From contig NC_087069.1 in the NCBI RefSeq assembly GCF_963678635.1, positions 52,214,938 through 52,278,937 of the forward strand: a stretch of DNA of 64,000 nt, written 5' to 3'. The notes below the pieces were generated by a model. It saw nothing but the letters and a program-made list of their open reading frames with translations, searched no databases and was not told the DNA's origin. This document shows, one piece after another, positions 51,601-56,451 of this stretch; the first letter of the stretch is position 1; every line of letters begins with the position of its first letter. This stretch comes from Symsagittifera roscoffensis. Its lineage: Eukaryota > Xenacoelomorpha > Acoela > Convolutidae. Made by a program: the position numbers and the translations under genes.

Positions 51601-54207
51601 GGCAAGCAGCATAGTACGATACAGAGAAGTCAACCAACAAATCAACCCTTTTGGGATTGTAAACAGCACCGGGAATCGGTTGCCCCACTGACCCCAGTAC
51701 TAAAGGGAACATATTGCGGCGGCGGGAAGGACGATAACGAGTGAGAAAAGCCAGCCTAGAGATATTGTGAATTCCCCCACGTTTACAGGAGAGCTCGGAA
51801 AATCAATTTGGTCAACCTAAAAAAAGGTCATAAAAATGTTCGAAAACTTTTTGAAAATCCGCCCCCCTCAAAAAAAATCCTAGATCCGCCCTTGCATACA
51901 AAGTTTGAACAATAAGGCTAAACTGACTATCTCGATCAATGTTCTTGTTTTGGCTTAAAGTAAACGGGTAGTCATAAATAAAAAAAAAAATTGGCAAAAG
52001 AACGCCAAGGATACAAAATTTATATCTAGAAAATTTTCGCCTATTTTTTTTTTTTGATATTTTGCAATTTTTTCACGCGCAAGTCGAATGTTGCATTAGA
52101 AAATTTTTTTCATCTTTTTTTTTCAATTGTTTCTGATATCTGTGTGCCTTGGGCAATGAATGATAATAACTTCGAGCTCACCAAATTAACATCTTCAAAA
52201 ATGATTGCCAAATTGAGAAATTGGCTAGTTTCTTCAAATTGTTTGAGTAATAAATCCATTTTCAGCATGTCTGCAATGCATTGGGTATGCAAGACCGTCC
52301 AACCTTAAGTGACTCTAGCTGCGAGTAACGAGGGTCTTTGTCACTTATTGGGAAAATGATAGTCATTCATTTTCCATATATGTAAAATCACTAGTCATCG
52401 ACATTTCTTGCAATTTTTCGTACGAATAAATTTACAGGATAAGCGTATTATTGGTCATCCCAGACTGCAAATGCTTACTTTTTTACTACAAGTGTTCACT
52501 GTTATTATAATTTCAGTCCCAAATCTCCTTCAACCCGTATGACGACAGCAGTGGATGGTCGGGAACCCGACAGGCAAATACGCCGAAACTGGTCATGGAG
52601 ATACTCTACGCTGTCGGAGTGGAACAAGGGCTGTTCGGAGACAAGTAGGACACTTAGAATATTATGAGACCAAACTGTGCACTGGATAGGTGCATAGTTT
52701 GTTGTGTGTAGATCTCTCAAATCGAGAGACAAGTATTTCAACAAGTTTAAATTTTGTCGGAAAAACTGTCGAAAATTATCCAGAGAACAGAAAAGAAGAA
52801 AAAAGATAGCGCGTCCTTGATGCCGAATCACCTTACAATTCCTAAAATACACAGTTTGGCCCTGTAATGAAAACTGTCTGAAACTAATCAAGTTATTATA
52901 AAATCGTATAAAGTTTTTTTTTGATATATTACAATCGCTAACACAAACTCTCTAAAATTAAAAAAAAAATGGTGAAAGCATTGATATTCAGTTATTTTTT
53001 TTTATTTCTTACAAAAACGAACAGATACTTTCAGAATTTCATGAAAGAGAATTTTAAAAATTTCCTGAATCCTTCAGAACAAAATTGAGGAAAAATTTAT
53101 GAAAAGGAAAGGTATTTTAACATTAGTGAATACAGTGAATTCTTGAATATGATGCAACAATAGGGAAAAAATTAAGGACCCAGATATAATTCGAGAAGAA
53201 GAGAAGTTTTCAGTTGCGTTCAATTTAAATGTTTTAATCTACCCAATTCTCCTGTTTCTTTTTTTTCCTATTTTCAAAATTTGGTTTATCAATTAACTCA
53301 ATTTTTTCTATTGGTTGCAATTATAATTATTTGGAATCCCATCATTTACGAGATTCAAAATTTTTTTATATGTGTGTGAGTAGGTGGGGGTGCGATCAGC
53401 CGTCTCCTCATTCAAATAACAAAAAATGTCGTTGATAGCCGCGCTAAAAATAGAACCCCTGAGAAATTCTTGGCATGCAATAGCAAAAAAAAACTTGAGA
53501 AAAAAACCAAATCGACCTTTTTTTTTGAGAAACAAAACTTTCGAGATTTTTCGAGTTTTAGGCTGAAACAAAAAGTTTCTTTTTGACCTCCTAATCAGGG
53601 GTGGATTTAGGGGGTGGGGGATACCTTTTCCCTAGAAATTTGACCCCATGCCGACCCAAAAAGAATTGACTGACCCTTTGTAGTATTTTGAAATAGCCAT
53701 TTTTGGCTGACTGACCCTAAAATTTTTTTAAAGGCGCCTTTGACGCCAAAATATACTAATTTTGAGGTGGGAGTGCGCGTCATAATTTTTTTTGTTATCA
53801 TTTTCCAAAAAGTGCATTTTTGGCCGGTTGTTTCAAAATTTTTGTTTATAAAAAAAACGCAATTTTTTGGTCAGCATTTTCCAAAAAGTGCCTTTTTGGC
53901 CGGTTGTTTCGAAAATCCGCTTCAAATCAGCTTCTTTCAAGTCAGCTTCTTTTCAGTTTCGTTGCGTTATATACTCTTTTCCAACAGTCAAAAGCTTATG
54001 TTTTTTAATTTCAGAGCCGTCCCCCCTAACAATGCGGATGACGCCACTATGTCACAGTGGCAGACATGGATGATAGGTCAAATGGCAAGACTGAGATTGG
54101 TGGATGTGTTCCATGAGAAGTGCCACAGAGTCATCGACTTCTCAGCAATAGCTGCTGATGTAATCAAAGAGAGTCTCAGAAAGCCACACCACAGATTGAG
54201 AGTTGAC
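18509..54207 (+). CDS. USP7: USP7-like ubiquitin-specific protease gene (internal exons only)
   Basis: Thirteen exons with AG/GT borders and consistent phases: 18509-18607, 24214-24316, 24864-25023, 26351-26469, 27191-27370, 30144-30336, 37445-37625, 38024-38156, 38392-38617, 41739-41879, 42491-42571, 52517-52644 and 54015-54207, plus tentative ones at 30787-30808 and 31094-31229. They encode the end of the USP catalytic domain, including the catalytic His box (HSVIVHSG, CGHYYAF), then the linker and the tandem ubiquitin-like domains (RVQLWPM, ALPYMCDGDILIFQLEP). This is the order found in USP7/HAUSP and not in other USPs. The Cys box and the TRAF domain would lie left of the window or of element A, and the C-terminal end right of it. 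The product would remove ubiquitin from nuclear regulators. The sequence is very divergent. Introns are inflated by transposons, two of them full-length same-strand LTR elements. Confidence 0.85.
18608..21129. other. USP7 intron sequence
   Basis: AT-rich intron between the exon at 18509 and the repeat arrays. Apart from the two doubtful minus-strand frames, I see only short frames and an 'atcgatta' type motif near 18,750-18,840. Confidence 0.5.
19917..20892 (-). other. Minus-strand open frames inside USP7 intron, possible exons of unknown gene
   Basis: Two protein-like minus-strand frames: 20892-20641 (SVHLCNLYDQKLWSIRGK, then EMDDHATYKQKLVSFLSAEF) and 20144-19917 (PHYDARIFHDFTSETMEFYK). They lack simple composition, but no family is recognised and no firm splice sites were tied to them. 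They could be exons of a gene nested antisense in the intron, remains of a transposon, or chance. Confidence 0.2.
21130..21395. repeat. Degenerate 'cgagttgtctttt' repeat, first block
   Basis: Successive units such as 'cacgagttgtctgttac', 'cgccagttgtctcttc', 'gcgaaatgtcttatt' and 'cgcgagatgtctttta' recur every 17-22 bases with many substitutions. The same motif forms the larger block at 22,080-23,965. Confidence 0.8.
21690..22030 (-). pseudogene. Coiled-coil-like coding fragment, frame-broken, between repeat blocks
   Basis: On the minus strand, phases change twice but the composition is clearly protein-like and different from the surrounding repeats: RKPDGRLSKKLEEEVAKN (upper part), VKLRLKAMEKYK (middle) and AYDQLKAWESIVSSSEAEIE followed by LLKQITLYQNFAQAENVRK (lower part). 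Heptad-like Leu/Glu/Lys spacing suggests a coiled coil. It could be an antisense exon or a retro-pseudogene. The parent protein was not recognised. Confidence 0.4.
22080..23965. repeat. Degenerate 'ttgcgagttgtctttt' repeat, main block
   Basis: About 1.9 kb of irregular units of roughly 16-24 bases built on 'tgttgcgagttgtctttt', with variants such as 'ttgcaagttttttt' and 'gtgcgagttatc'. The many minus-strand frames rich in Lys, Asn, Gln and Thr are a by-product. Divergence between units is high, so it is an old satellite-like array. Confidence 0.9.
24214..24316 (+). CDS. USP7: USP7-like exon: catalytic histidine box
   Basis: Acceptor tatag, donor GTGGGG. It encodes GDGKYKLHSVIVHSG and CGHYYAFIRRG. 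The His of CGHYYAF is the general-base histidine of the USP catalytic triad, and the family consensus 'L.aV.vHsG...gGHY.a' is clear. Ends in phase 0. Confidence 0.95.
24734..24777. repeat. 22-bp tandem duplication
   Basis: 'cagtcatgtttatgctattc' plus two bases is repeated exactly twice in the intron between USP7 exons at 24316 and 24864. Confidence 0.95.
24864..25023 (+). CDS. USP7: USP7-like exon: end of catalytic domain
   Basis: Acceptor tttag, donor GTCATT, phase 0 to 1. The start FYHIEDEKV occupies the place of the USP7 'KFDDD.V' loop that carries the catalytic acid. The end, CFFICYVKESMAEELLTDHG, matches the last strand of the USP fold ('AYmLvYiR') and the following helix. The intervening part is shorter than usual. 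Borders fit both neighbours in phase. Confidence 0.85.
25441..25530. repeat. 15-bp minisatellite, six perfect copies
   Basis: 'aacgctttcatgctt' repeated six times without change, in the intron between exons at 25023 and 26351. Copy number is likely polymorphic. Confidence 0.98.
25531..26350. other. USP7 intron sequence, no gene recognised
   Basis: AT-rich. The open + frame at 25743-26027 has no splice context that fits the gene and no recognised content. Confidence 0.5.
26351..26469 (+). CDS. USP7: USP7-like exon: charged helix after the catalytic domain
   Basis: Acceptor gacag. The first two bases complete a codon with the A of the previous exon. It encodes PEDLKKMFDDERAEEAETRR, matching the acidic/basic helix that links the USP7 catalytic domain to its first ubiquitin-like domain, then the strand MENDTIKVEACTDQDF. 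Donor GTGAAT is assumed at 26470. Coding-like sequence (VNGMD) continues for five codons to a TAG, so the 3' border is less certain. Confidence 0.8.
27191..27370 (+). CDS. USP7: USP7-like exon: first ubiquitin-like domain
   Basis: Acceptor aacag, donor GTAAAT, exactly 60 codons in phase 0. It encodes AYQIFAHHFQTTPDRVQLWPM, aligning with the USP7 Ubl1 helix and 'RLWPM' strand, followed by the exposed loop and a strand ending in FGCWK. Confidence 0.9.
27759..28142. mobile_element. MITE family 2, best-bounded copy (384 bp)
   Basis: Left end 'gcaggagcggatctagg' and right end, inverted, 'gccagggggcggttttagg'-like (28,124-28,142 reads 'ccctaaaaccgcccctggc') form imperfect terminal inverted repeats. 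The interior includes 'gttcaaaggggaaacccc'. No coding capacity. A related segment without clear ends follows at about 28,475-28,650 ('tttcctaaatccgtacctg'). Confidence 0.65.
28143..30143. other. USP7 intron sequence
   Basis: AT-rich, with many 'gattataat' type motifs at 28,240-28,440, a MITE family 2 relative near 28,475-28,650, and an open + frame at 29410-29718 that I do not recognise and that lacks fitting splice borders. Confidence 0.5.
30144..30336 (+). CDS. USP7: USP7-like exon with Gln/Lys-rich insertion
   Basis: Acceptor attcag, donor GTAAGT, phase 0 to 1. It begins VLVNLIGPGEG, the continuation of the strand after WK. About 45 residues very rich in Gln, Lys and Asn follow (QQQEKQQQNYEHQQPQ), then ERTIFIKYYDI, the first strand of Ubl2. 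The Gln-rich stretch lies where other USP7 proteins have a short acidic loop. Confidence 0.9.
30438..30637. other. Assembly gap of 200 N
   Basis: A run of exactly 200 undetermined bases, a conventional scaffold-gap length, so the real distance is unknown. It follows the USP7 exon ending at 30336, and part of the Ubl2-coding sequence could be lost here. Confidence 1.
30787..30808 (+). CDS. USP7: Tentative USP7 micro-exon
   Basis: A good acceptor (aatttcag) is followed by 22 bases that continue the phase-1 codon of the exon ending at 30336 and read RPFEKYY, similar in place and character to the strand after 'YDP' in USP7 Ubl2. The donor GTTACG is weak and is also the first bases of a MITE copy, which makes the call doubtful. 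Confidence 0.3.
30810..31001. mobile_element. MITE family 1, copy A
   Basis: The left end 'ttacgaggccaaact' and the right end, reverse complement of 'ttacgtggccaaact', are terminal inverted repeats about 192 bp apart. The same ends and interior ('attcagagacaa') recur at 31259, 41023 and 52662. There is no coding capacity. The transposase family is unknown. Confidence 0.75.
31094..31229 (+). CDS. USP7: Tentative USP7 exon of Ubl2
   Basis: Acceptor aatttcag. The first base completes the codon left by the tentative micro-exon, then 45 codons run to ATA|GTTTTA in phase 0, as needed by the next exon at 37445. The end, LLKLCDGHISHDLKKKLAKI, sits where USP7 has 'LLPVMCDRAG...SLILY' before EE. The match is weak and the sequence is more AT-rich than the firm exons. 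Confidence 0.3.
31259..31459. mobile_element. MITE family 1, copy B (degenerate)
   Basis: Left end 'ttacggggctaaactgtg'; right end near 31457 is the reverse complement of 'tttaggaggcaaaactgg'. The interior shares 'ccagagacaagtatt' with copy C. Its 200-bp length matches copies A and C. Open frames here are fortuitous. Confidence 0.65.
31460..33795. other. USP7 intron sequence, no gene recognised
   Basis: AT-rich, with a G homopolymer at 32515-32529 and an 'aattataatcaattata' type motif near 32,340. Short frames are present on both strands, none protein-like enough to call. Confidence 0.6.
33796..36100 (+). mobile_element. Decayed LINE (non-LTR retrotransposon)
   Basis: In changing + frames the order of LINE reverse transcriptase motifs is visible: a pre-RT segment (WVSSKLKSFAKMR near 34,760), SSGHDGLSKKMI (near 35,175), FDTIDHLILMKNLEADG (near 35,473), then FLDLPI and the catalytic FADDT (35,708-35,724), and finally the C-terminal FKYLGVVIYNNFNF (near 35,915). 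The 5' part (33.8-34.5 kb) may be endonuclease remains but no motif is certain. Many frame breaks and stops make it inactive. It lies inside a USP7 intron, same strand. Clade not determined (Jockey/CR1/RTE-like in motif style). Confidence 0.75.
36955..37327. mobile_element. MITE family 2, copy (degenerate left end)
   Basis: The right end reads 'cctagatccgcgcctgcaag', the signature end of this family, preceded by a C tract. The interior shares 'ttggccgactgacc' and 'ttttttggcc' blocks with the copies at 53.6 kb and 27.8 kb. Confidence 0.6.
37445..37625 (+). CDS. USP7: USP7-like exon: second ubiquitin-like domain, C-terminal half
   Basis: Acceptor atttag, donor GTCAGT, phase 0 to 1. It encodes EEYNYKLTRIFCDRQ and then ALPYMCDGDILIFQLEP, matching USP7 'LYEE...LDKALDELMDGDIIVFQ'. 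It ends in a loop (YFETNPSEQ). Confidence 0.9.
38024..38156 (+). CDS. USP7: USP7-like exon: third ubiquitin-like domain start
   Basis: Acceptor tttcag, donor GTAAGC, phase 1 to 2. It encodes VEDYLYADSAFEAWSYTLSV, matching the USP7 segment 'AKEYFRDLYHRV.V.F' that opens Ubl3, then a strand (NIVINAKWPIK). Cys and Trp residues are unlike other USP7s. Confidence 0.85.
38392..38617 (+). CDS. USP7: USP7-like exon: Ubl3 helix and loop
   Basis: Acceptor tgtag, donor GTAACA, phase 2 to 0. It encodes YVRTLIAQKMDQPTDGIDLL, matching USP7 'vAqrL.tDP..LqFF', then a long polar loop (DSQDSGTQAQND) and a basic stretch (KKGLGRRNSKNRG) not found in typical family members. Confidence 0.85.
38618..41022. other. 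USP7 intron sequence, no gene recognised
   Basis: AT-rich intron with a 60-bp tandem repeat and short direct repeats ('gctgtcgaa' near 38,780-38,825). No exon, RNA gene or complete transposon was found. Confidence 0.6.
39934..40053. repeat. 60-bp imperfect tandem repeat, two copies
   Basis: 'cgaaaacaaaatggacaaaa' at 39935 recurs exactly 60 bases later. The remainder of the unit ('gatagtaatgaaaa') is also repeated with some changes. Confidence 0.85.
41023..41697. mobile_element. MITE family 1, copy D (enlarged or with insertion)
   Basis: Left end 'ttacgaggctaaaatgtgca' at 41023; right-end-like sequence 'aatttggcctcgtaat' at 41681-41696 is its inverted partner. A second right-end-like motif ('attttggcctcaaaat') occurs near 41,615-41,630, so an internal duplication or nested copy is likely. 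It ends 42 bases before the USP7 exon at 41739. Confidence 0.55.
41739..41879 (+). CDS. USP7: USP7-like exon: after Ubl3
   Basis: Acceptor catag, donor GTGAGT, 47 codons in phase 0. It encodes RVLDVYCTLAGPF and ARYYNVQWTRKPTIQNWRPK, placed like the USP7 segment 'LRDLLQFFKPRQPKKLYYQ.L' with YY conserved. Confidence 0.8.
42491..42571 (+). CDS. USP7: USP7-like exon: start of Ubl4
   Basis: Acceptor tttcag, donor GTAAGA, 27 codons in phase 0. It encodes RLLSDNAEKEQAVDISIYDY, resembling the strand-turn-strand 'FREEEITLYPDKHG.VRDLL' of USP7. The next USP7 exon lies beyond element B, nearly 10 kb away. Confidence 0.8.
42846..42930. repeat. 85-bp near-perfect hairpin (42-bp arms, 1-base loop)
   Basis: The left arm 42846-42887 and right arm 42889-42930 are reverse complements at 40 of 42 positions; the two mismatches are adjacent. 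It lies 38 bases before element B. It could be a minimal foldback element; it has no coding capacity. Confidence 0.95.
42969..45159 (+). repeat. 5' LTR of element B (2,191 bp)
   Basis: Starts 'tgtagaattggtgattctac', ends '...acgtttaca', and is directly repeated at 49566-51787. Very long for a gypsy LTR. The 3' copy has roughly 30 extra bases near 50,930-50,960 plus scattered substitutions, so insertion is not very recent. Confidence 0.95.
45161..45178 (+). promoter_or_regulatory. Primer-binding site of element B
   Basis: TGGCGCTCCTGGGTGG follows the 5' LTR after one base. TGG is the complement of the tRNA CCA end. The tRNA was not identified. Confidence 0.7.
45281..46412 (+). pseudogene. gag: Gag of element B (one frame break)
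   Basis: An ATG at 45281 leads into a capsid-type domain (YRNWRDWRKHFAWVTDANRW, then LAELDQRMMPFQTRSTARAE and LKDFSRRVRSVGE), typical of retrotransposon gag. The frame stops at 45826. The overlapping phase carries on with RAQALEMASRTARL, a Gln-rich coiled region and a single CCHC knuckle (CFGCGQVGHIAKGCPAK) to 46412. The break is near 45,800-45,825. The knuckle binds element RNA. Pol starts in another phase near 46,376, so a programmed shift at the gag-pol junction is possible there. Confidence 0.85.
46376..48797 (+). pseudogene. pol: Protease and integrase of element B, with RT/RNase H absent
   Basis: The open frame contains the protease (MDTLLDTGATTNLI near 46,735), then a spacer, then directly the post-RNase H segment and integrase N-terminus (TEKILARIRQRFWWPTMRTD near 47,725). 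No YxDD box or RNase H motif exists between them. The phase changes between about 47,820 and 47,910. The second phase shows the integrase core with Asp in LRTDQGKVFG. At the third catalytic position the sequence reads REFTGRYNER, with Gly (48195-48197) where the family has Glu. The C-terminal WxGPY-type module (DPWEGPYIVL) is intact. It stops at 48795-48797. Confidence 0.85.
48798..49208 (+). other. C-terminal tail of element B pol after in-frame stop
   Basis: The same phase as integrase remains open for 137 codons beyond the TAA. It encodes a Pro/Arg/Glu-rich tail ending RPTRVRKPPVRFGIDEFV, the basic 'R.tR.rkPP.Rfg' ending common in gypsy pol proteins. It was probably part of the integrase before the stop arose. 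Confidence 0.7.
49566..51787 (+). repeat. 3' LTR of element B (2,222 bp)
   Basis: Direct repeat of 42969-45159, starting after a purine-rich tract and ending CA before the 'ggaga' target duplication. It contains the extra segment absent from the 5' copy. Confidence 0.95.
51788..51897. mobile_element. Right part of a MITE family 2 copy split by element B
   Basis: The sequence after element B ('ggaaaatcaatttggtcaac' to 'cctagatccgcccttgcat') parallels 37,198-37,327 almost throughout. Bases just left of element B ('tagtgctttaggaga') parallel 37,187-37,202. The insertion is therefore nested. Confidence 0.65.
52517..52644 (+). CDS. USP7: USP7-like exon: C-terminal region
   Basis: Acceptor tttcag, donor GTAGGA, phase 0 to 2. 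It encodes ISFNPYDDSSGWSG and KLVMEILYAVGVEQGLFGDK, comparable with the 'KLRLLEIVSYKI' strand of USP7 Ubl4/5. The family match is weak, but phase and splice sites join neighbours correctly. Confidence 0.7.
52662..52867. mobile_element. MITE family 1, copy C
   Basis: Ends 'ttatgagaccaaactgtgca' and, inverted, 'ttacagggccaaactgtgta', 206 bp apart. It begins only 17 bases after the USP7 exon donor. The interior matches copies A and B. Confidence 0.8.
53594..53935. mobile_element. MITE family 2, copy
   Basis: The left end 'aggggtggatttagggggt' is the inverted form of the family terminus. The interior has 'ttggctgactgaccc' and a short internal duplication of 'ttttccaaaaagtgc' and 'ttttggccggttgtttc' (53,805-53,845 and 53,876-53,910). 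The right end is unclear; the USP7 exon at 54015 follows closely. Confidence 0.55.
54015..54207 (+). CDS. USP7: USP7-like exon: last one visible
   Basis: Acceptor tttcag, donor GTGAGT, phase 2 to 0. It encodes DDATMSQWQTWMIGQMARL and IAADVIKESLRKPHHRLRVD, roughly where USP7 has its final ubiquitin-like domain. Similarity is low. No later exon was recognised up to 64,000, so the C-terminus lies beyond the window or in unrecognised sequence. Confidence 0.65.
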
Positions 54208-54508
54208 GTGAGTGTGAAGAAAAACAAATTTTGAAAAAAAATGAAGAAATTAATCGAAACTGAGCGTGAACAAAAAGATCACCAAGACCTATATAAGAGT
54301 ACTCACTACGTTCATTACTCCTAAAAAGAAACAATTTTGCTTGGCTAAAGAAAAAAAAACCGTTTTTGCTTGGTTTTTTTCGAACTCCCCTCGAGAAAAT
54401 TCTAGATCCCTTTTTCCACTTTTGAAATAAAATGAGCAATAAAAATGTCTCTGACTTTTTTCCTTCATTTTTTCCTTCAATGTACTTTTTTGCTGTTGGA
54501 TAAATTTT

Positions 54509-54591
54509 GGATTATCGGAGAAGTCACAATTTACAATTTTGAACCGTTTTTGAAAACTTTTGATTTTTTTTAAATGAAAAAATAACCCTAT
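54509..54591. repeat. 83-bp direct repeat flanking element C, left copy
   Basis: Identical to 61785-61867. It ends at the base before the 5' LTR. Confidence 0.97.
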
Positions 54592-54843
54592 TGTCATACC
54601 GCTACTGCAGTAGCAGTACTCACTATACGGATGTACAGCCAACCTCTGGTGTTAAATCATTATTTTATGGTACGCTCAAGGTCATACATAAGTGATGACA
54701 CTGAGACTAAGTGAGAGATCAGAGTACTTAACAACGATCTATCTCTCAGTACATAAGAAAACAAAGAAAAGAGAAAATCTAAATTCAATCTTCTAAATAA
54801 AGTATTGAATTCCAACTTGTTTTCAATTTGATATCGCAACGCA
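54592..54843 (+). repeat. 5' LTR of element C
   Basis: 252 bp, starting 'tgtcataccgctactgcag' and ending 'atatcgcaacgca'; same as 61531-61782. It contains the 14-bp palindrome 'gctactgcagtagc' near its start. Confidence 0.97.
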
Positions 54844-54849
54844 TATCAC

Positions 54850-56451
54850 ATGGCGCAGCCAGCAGGATTCGCAGCTCAAGACAACAGAACGGATATGGGA
54901 ATCCCGGTATTTTGGGCATCAGCGAATTTAGACCCTCCGTGGCAATTTAAAATTTGGTTCGAACAATTTCTCATGGCGGTTACGGTAAAAGAAAATGTGA
55001 ACCCAGAGATTATTTTGGAAGAACCAAAAGACATATTAGAGGAACCACCACCACGCCCGGAAACGCCCAGGGATGGAGAGAACGAAGATGCGAGGAACGC
55101 TAGAATCCTTAGAGATAAACTAGCAAGAGACAGAGTAGCATTGGAGAACGAAGAGAAAAGAACAAGAGGCCCAAGAGTTGGACACAATGTCTTCTACAAC
55201 GAAGTACAAAAGAAACTGGTGTCACGACTATTTCTATCTTTGGGCACTGAGGGAAAGAAAAGATTCCTACAGAAGAATCCGCACGCAGAAATATCAAAAA
55301 TGACGTTCAGAGAAGTAACAGATCTGGCAGAAGTCTCGTTTCAAAAAGTGAAATGTGTAACCTACGAGAGATACAAGTTATTTACGAGAATGCAAGAATC
55401 TGGAGAATCTCTAGAATCATTTCACGCAGCGTTAACTGCTCAGGCAGCCAGATCAGAACTAGGAACATTGGAAAATGAAATAGTGCGAGACTTATTCATC
55501 TCAAAGATGAAGAACATGACATTACAGGATACGTTGACATTCGAAACTCTGGATCCAGAGGAAGTTCTAAAAAGAGCTATAAAATTCGAACATAGCAAGT
55601 TAACCACAATGGCATTTCAAAAGACTAATGCTGCGGCTGCAGGAGGATCAAGTAGCAATTACACATCGGGTGTAAGAATAAAACAGGAACCTGTAATGGC
55701 AGTACGAAATTTGGGGAGGAAAACCAAAACTCCAAATAGAAGAGAAAATAATAACAGACAGAATAATAACAAAAATCAAAACACGAAAACGAAACCATGT
55801 AATAGATGTGGAAGGATGTTTGAACAAGGACACCTAAAAAATTGTCCAGCGATGGGAAAGGACTGTAAAAACTGTGGTAAACCGAATCATTTCGCTAAAA
55901 TGTGCAGATCACAACAAGTAAGTGAAATTGCGGAAGATTCGGAAGAATCGATAGTGGAATGCGACCAGATCAGTGAAGGTGTTGGGTCATGTAGTGAATT
56001 TGAAGTCATGTTGATACATACCCATTTACCGGAAAATGAACGAGTTTCAAAATATGTGAAAGATCGAATCAATGAAATGAGAAAAGAAACAAACGGAAAA
56101 GTGGTTAGAGTTCAGAAAATAGACTCTATTCGAGATCCAACATTGAACCGCGTAAAGTCACTAAAGGCTATGGTACGAATAGATAACCAGATTATTCAAC
56201 TAACAGTGGATACTGGTAGTCCTGTTTCATTTCTTAACTGGGCAACGACGAAAGAAATCATGGAAAAATCAAACAAAGTGAGATTCATACCGTCCGACAA
56301 ATTGAATTTACAAACCAAATTTGTGGACTACAACAAACAACCGATCAGTATCCTGGGAGCCCTAAAAACCAATCTGAGGTCAGCGGGCTGGGAAGTTAAG
56401 GCGCAACCTTTCTGGTATCAGAGCGAAAAACTAGATGCATCATGGGATTAG
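54850..56451 (+). CDS. gag: Gag-protease of element C
   Basis: The ATG at 54850 overlaps the primer-binding site. 533 codons: a gag N-terminal and capsid-like part (FLSLGTEGKKRFLQKNP, ESGESLESFHAALTAQA, RDLFISKMKN), a basic region, two zinc fingers (CNRCGRMFEQGHLKNC and CKNCGKPNHFAKMC), an acidic linker, then the aspartic protease start (LTVDTGSPVSFLN near 56,210). It stops at 56451, while the end of the protease (GLDLQGQVGIV) lies in the next phase. So the gag-pol shift is inside the protease: either a programmed site or an indel. It packages RNA and matures the polyprotein. Confidence 0.9.
   Translation: MAQPAGFAAQDNRTDMGIPVFWASANLDPPWQFKIWFEQFLMAVTVKENVNPEIILEEPKDILEEPPPRPETPRDGENEDARNARILRDKLARDRVALENEEKRTRGPRVGHNVFYNEVQKKLVSRLFLSLGTEGKKRFLQKNPHAEISKMTFREVTDLAEVSFQKVKCVTYERYKLFTRMQESGESLESFHAALTAQAARSELGTLENEIVRDLFISKMKNMTLQDTLTFETLDPEEVLKRAIKFEHSKLTTMAFQKTNAAAAGGSSSNYTSGVRIKQEPVMAVRNLGRKTKTPNRRENNNRQNNNKNQNTKTKPCNRCGRMFEQGHLKNCPAMGKDCKNCGKPNHFAKMCRSQQVSEIAEDSEESIVECDQISEGVGSCSEFEVMLIHTHLPENERVSKYVKDRINEMRKETNGKVVRVQKIDSIRDPTLNRVKSLKAMVRIDNQIIQLTVDTGSPVSFLNWATTKEIMEKSNKVRFIPSDKLNLQTKFVDYNKQPISILGALKTNLRSAGWEVKAQPFWYQSEKLDASWD

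Larger units (their letters stand above)
42969..51787 (+). mobile_element. Gypsy-type LTR element B, RT/RNase H deleted
   Basis: Bounded by LTRs beginning TG and ending CA, with a 5-bp target duplication 'ggaga' at 42964-42968 and 51788-51792. A primer site starting TGGCGCTCC follows the 5' LTR at 45161, and a purine-rich run precedes the 3' LTR. Gag with a zinc knuckle, aspartic protease and integrase are present, but the span between protease (ends near 47,020) and the integrase zinc region (near 47,700) is far too short for RT and RNase H. It is therefore non-autonomous, as well as frame-broken. It lies in a USP7 intron on the same strand, and right-flank sequence shows it landed in a MITE family 2 copy. 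Confidence 0.9.
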
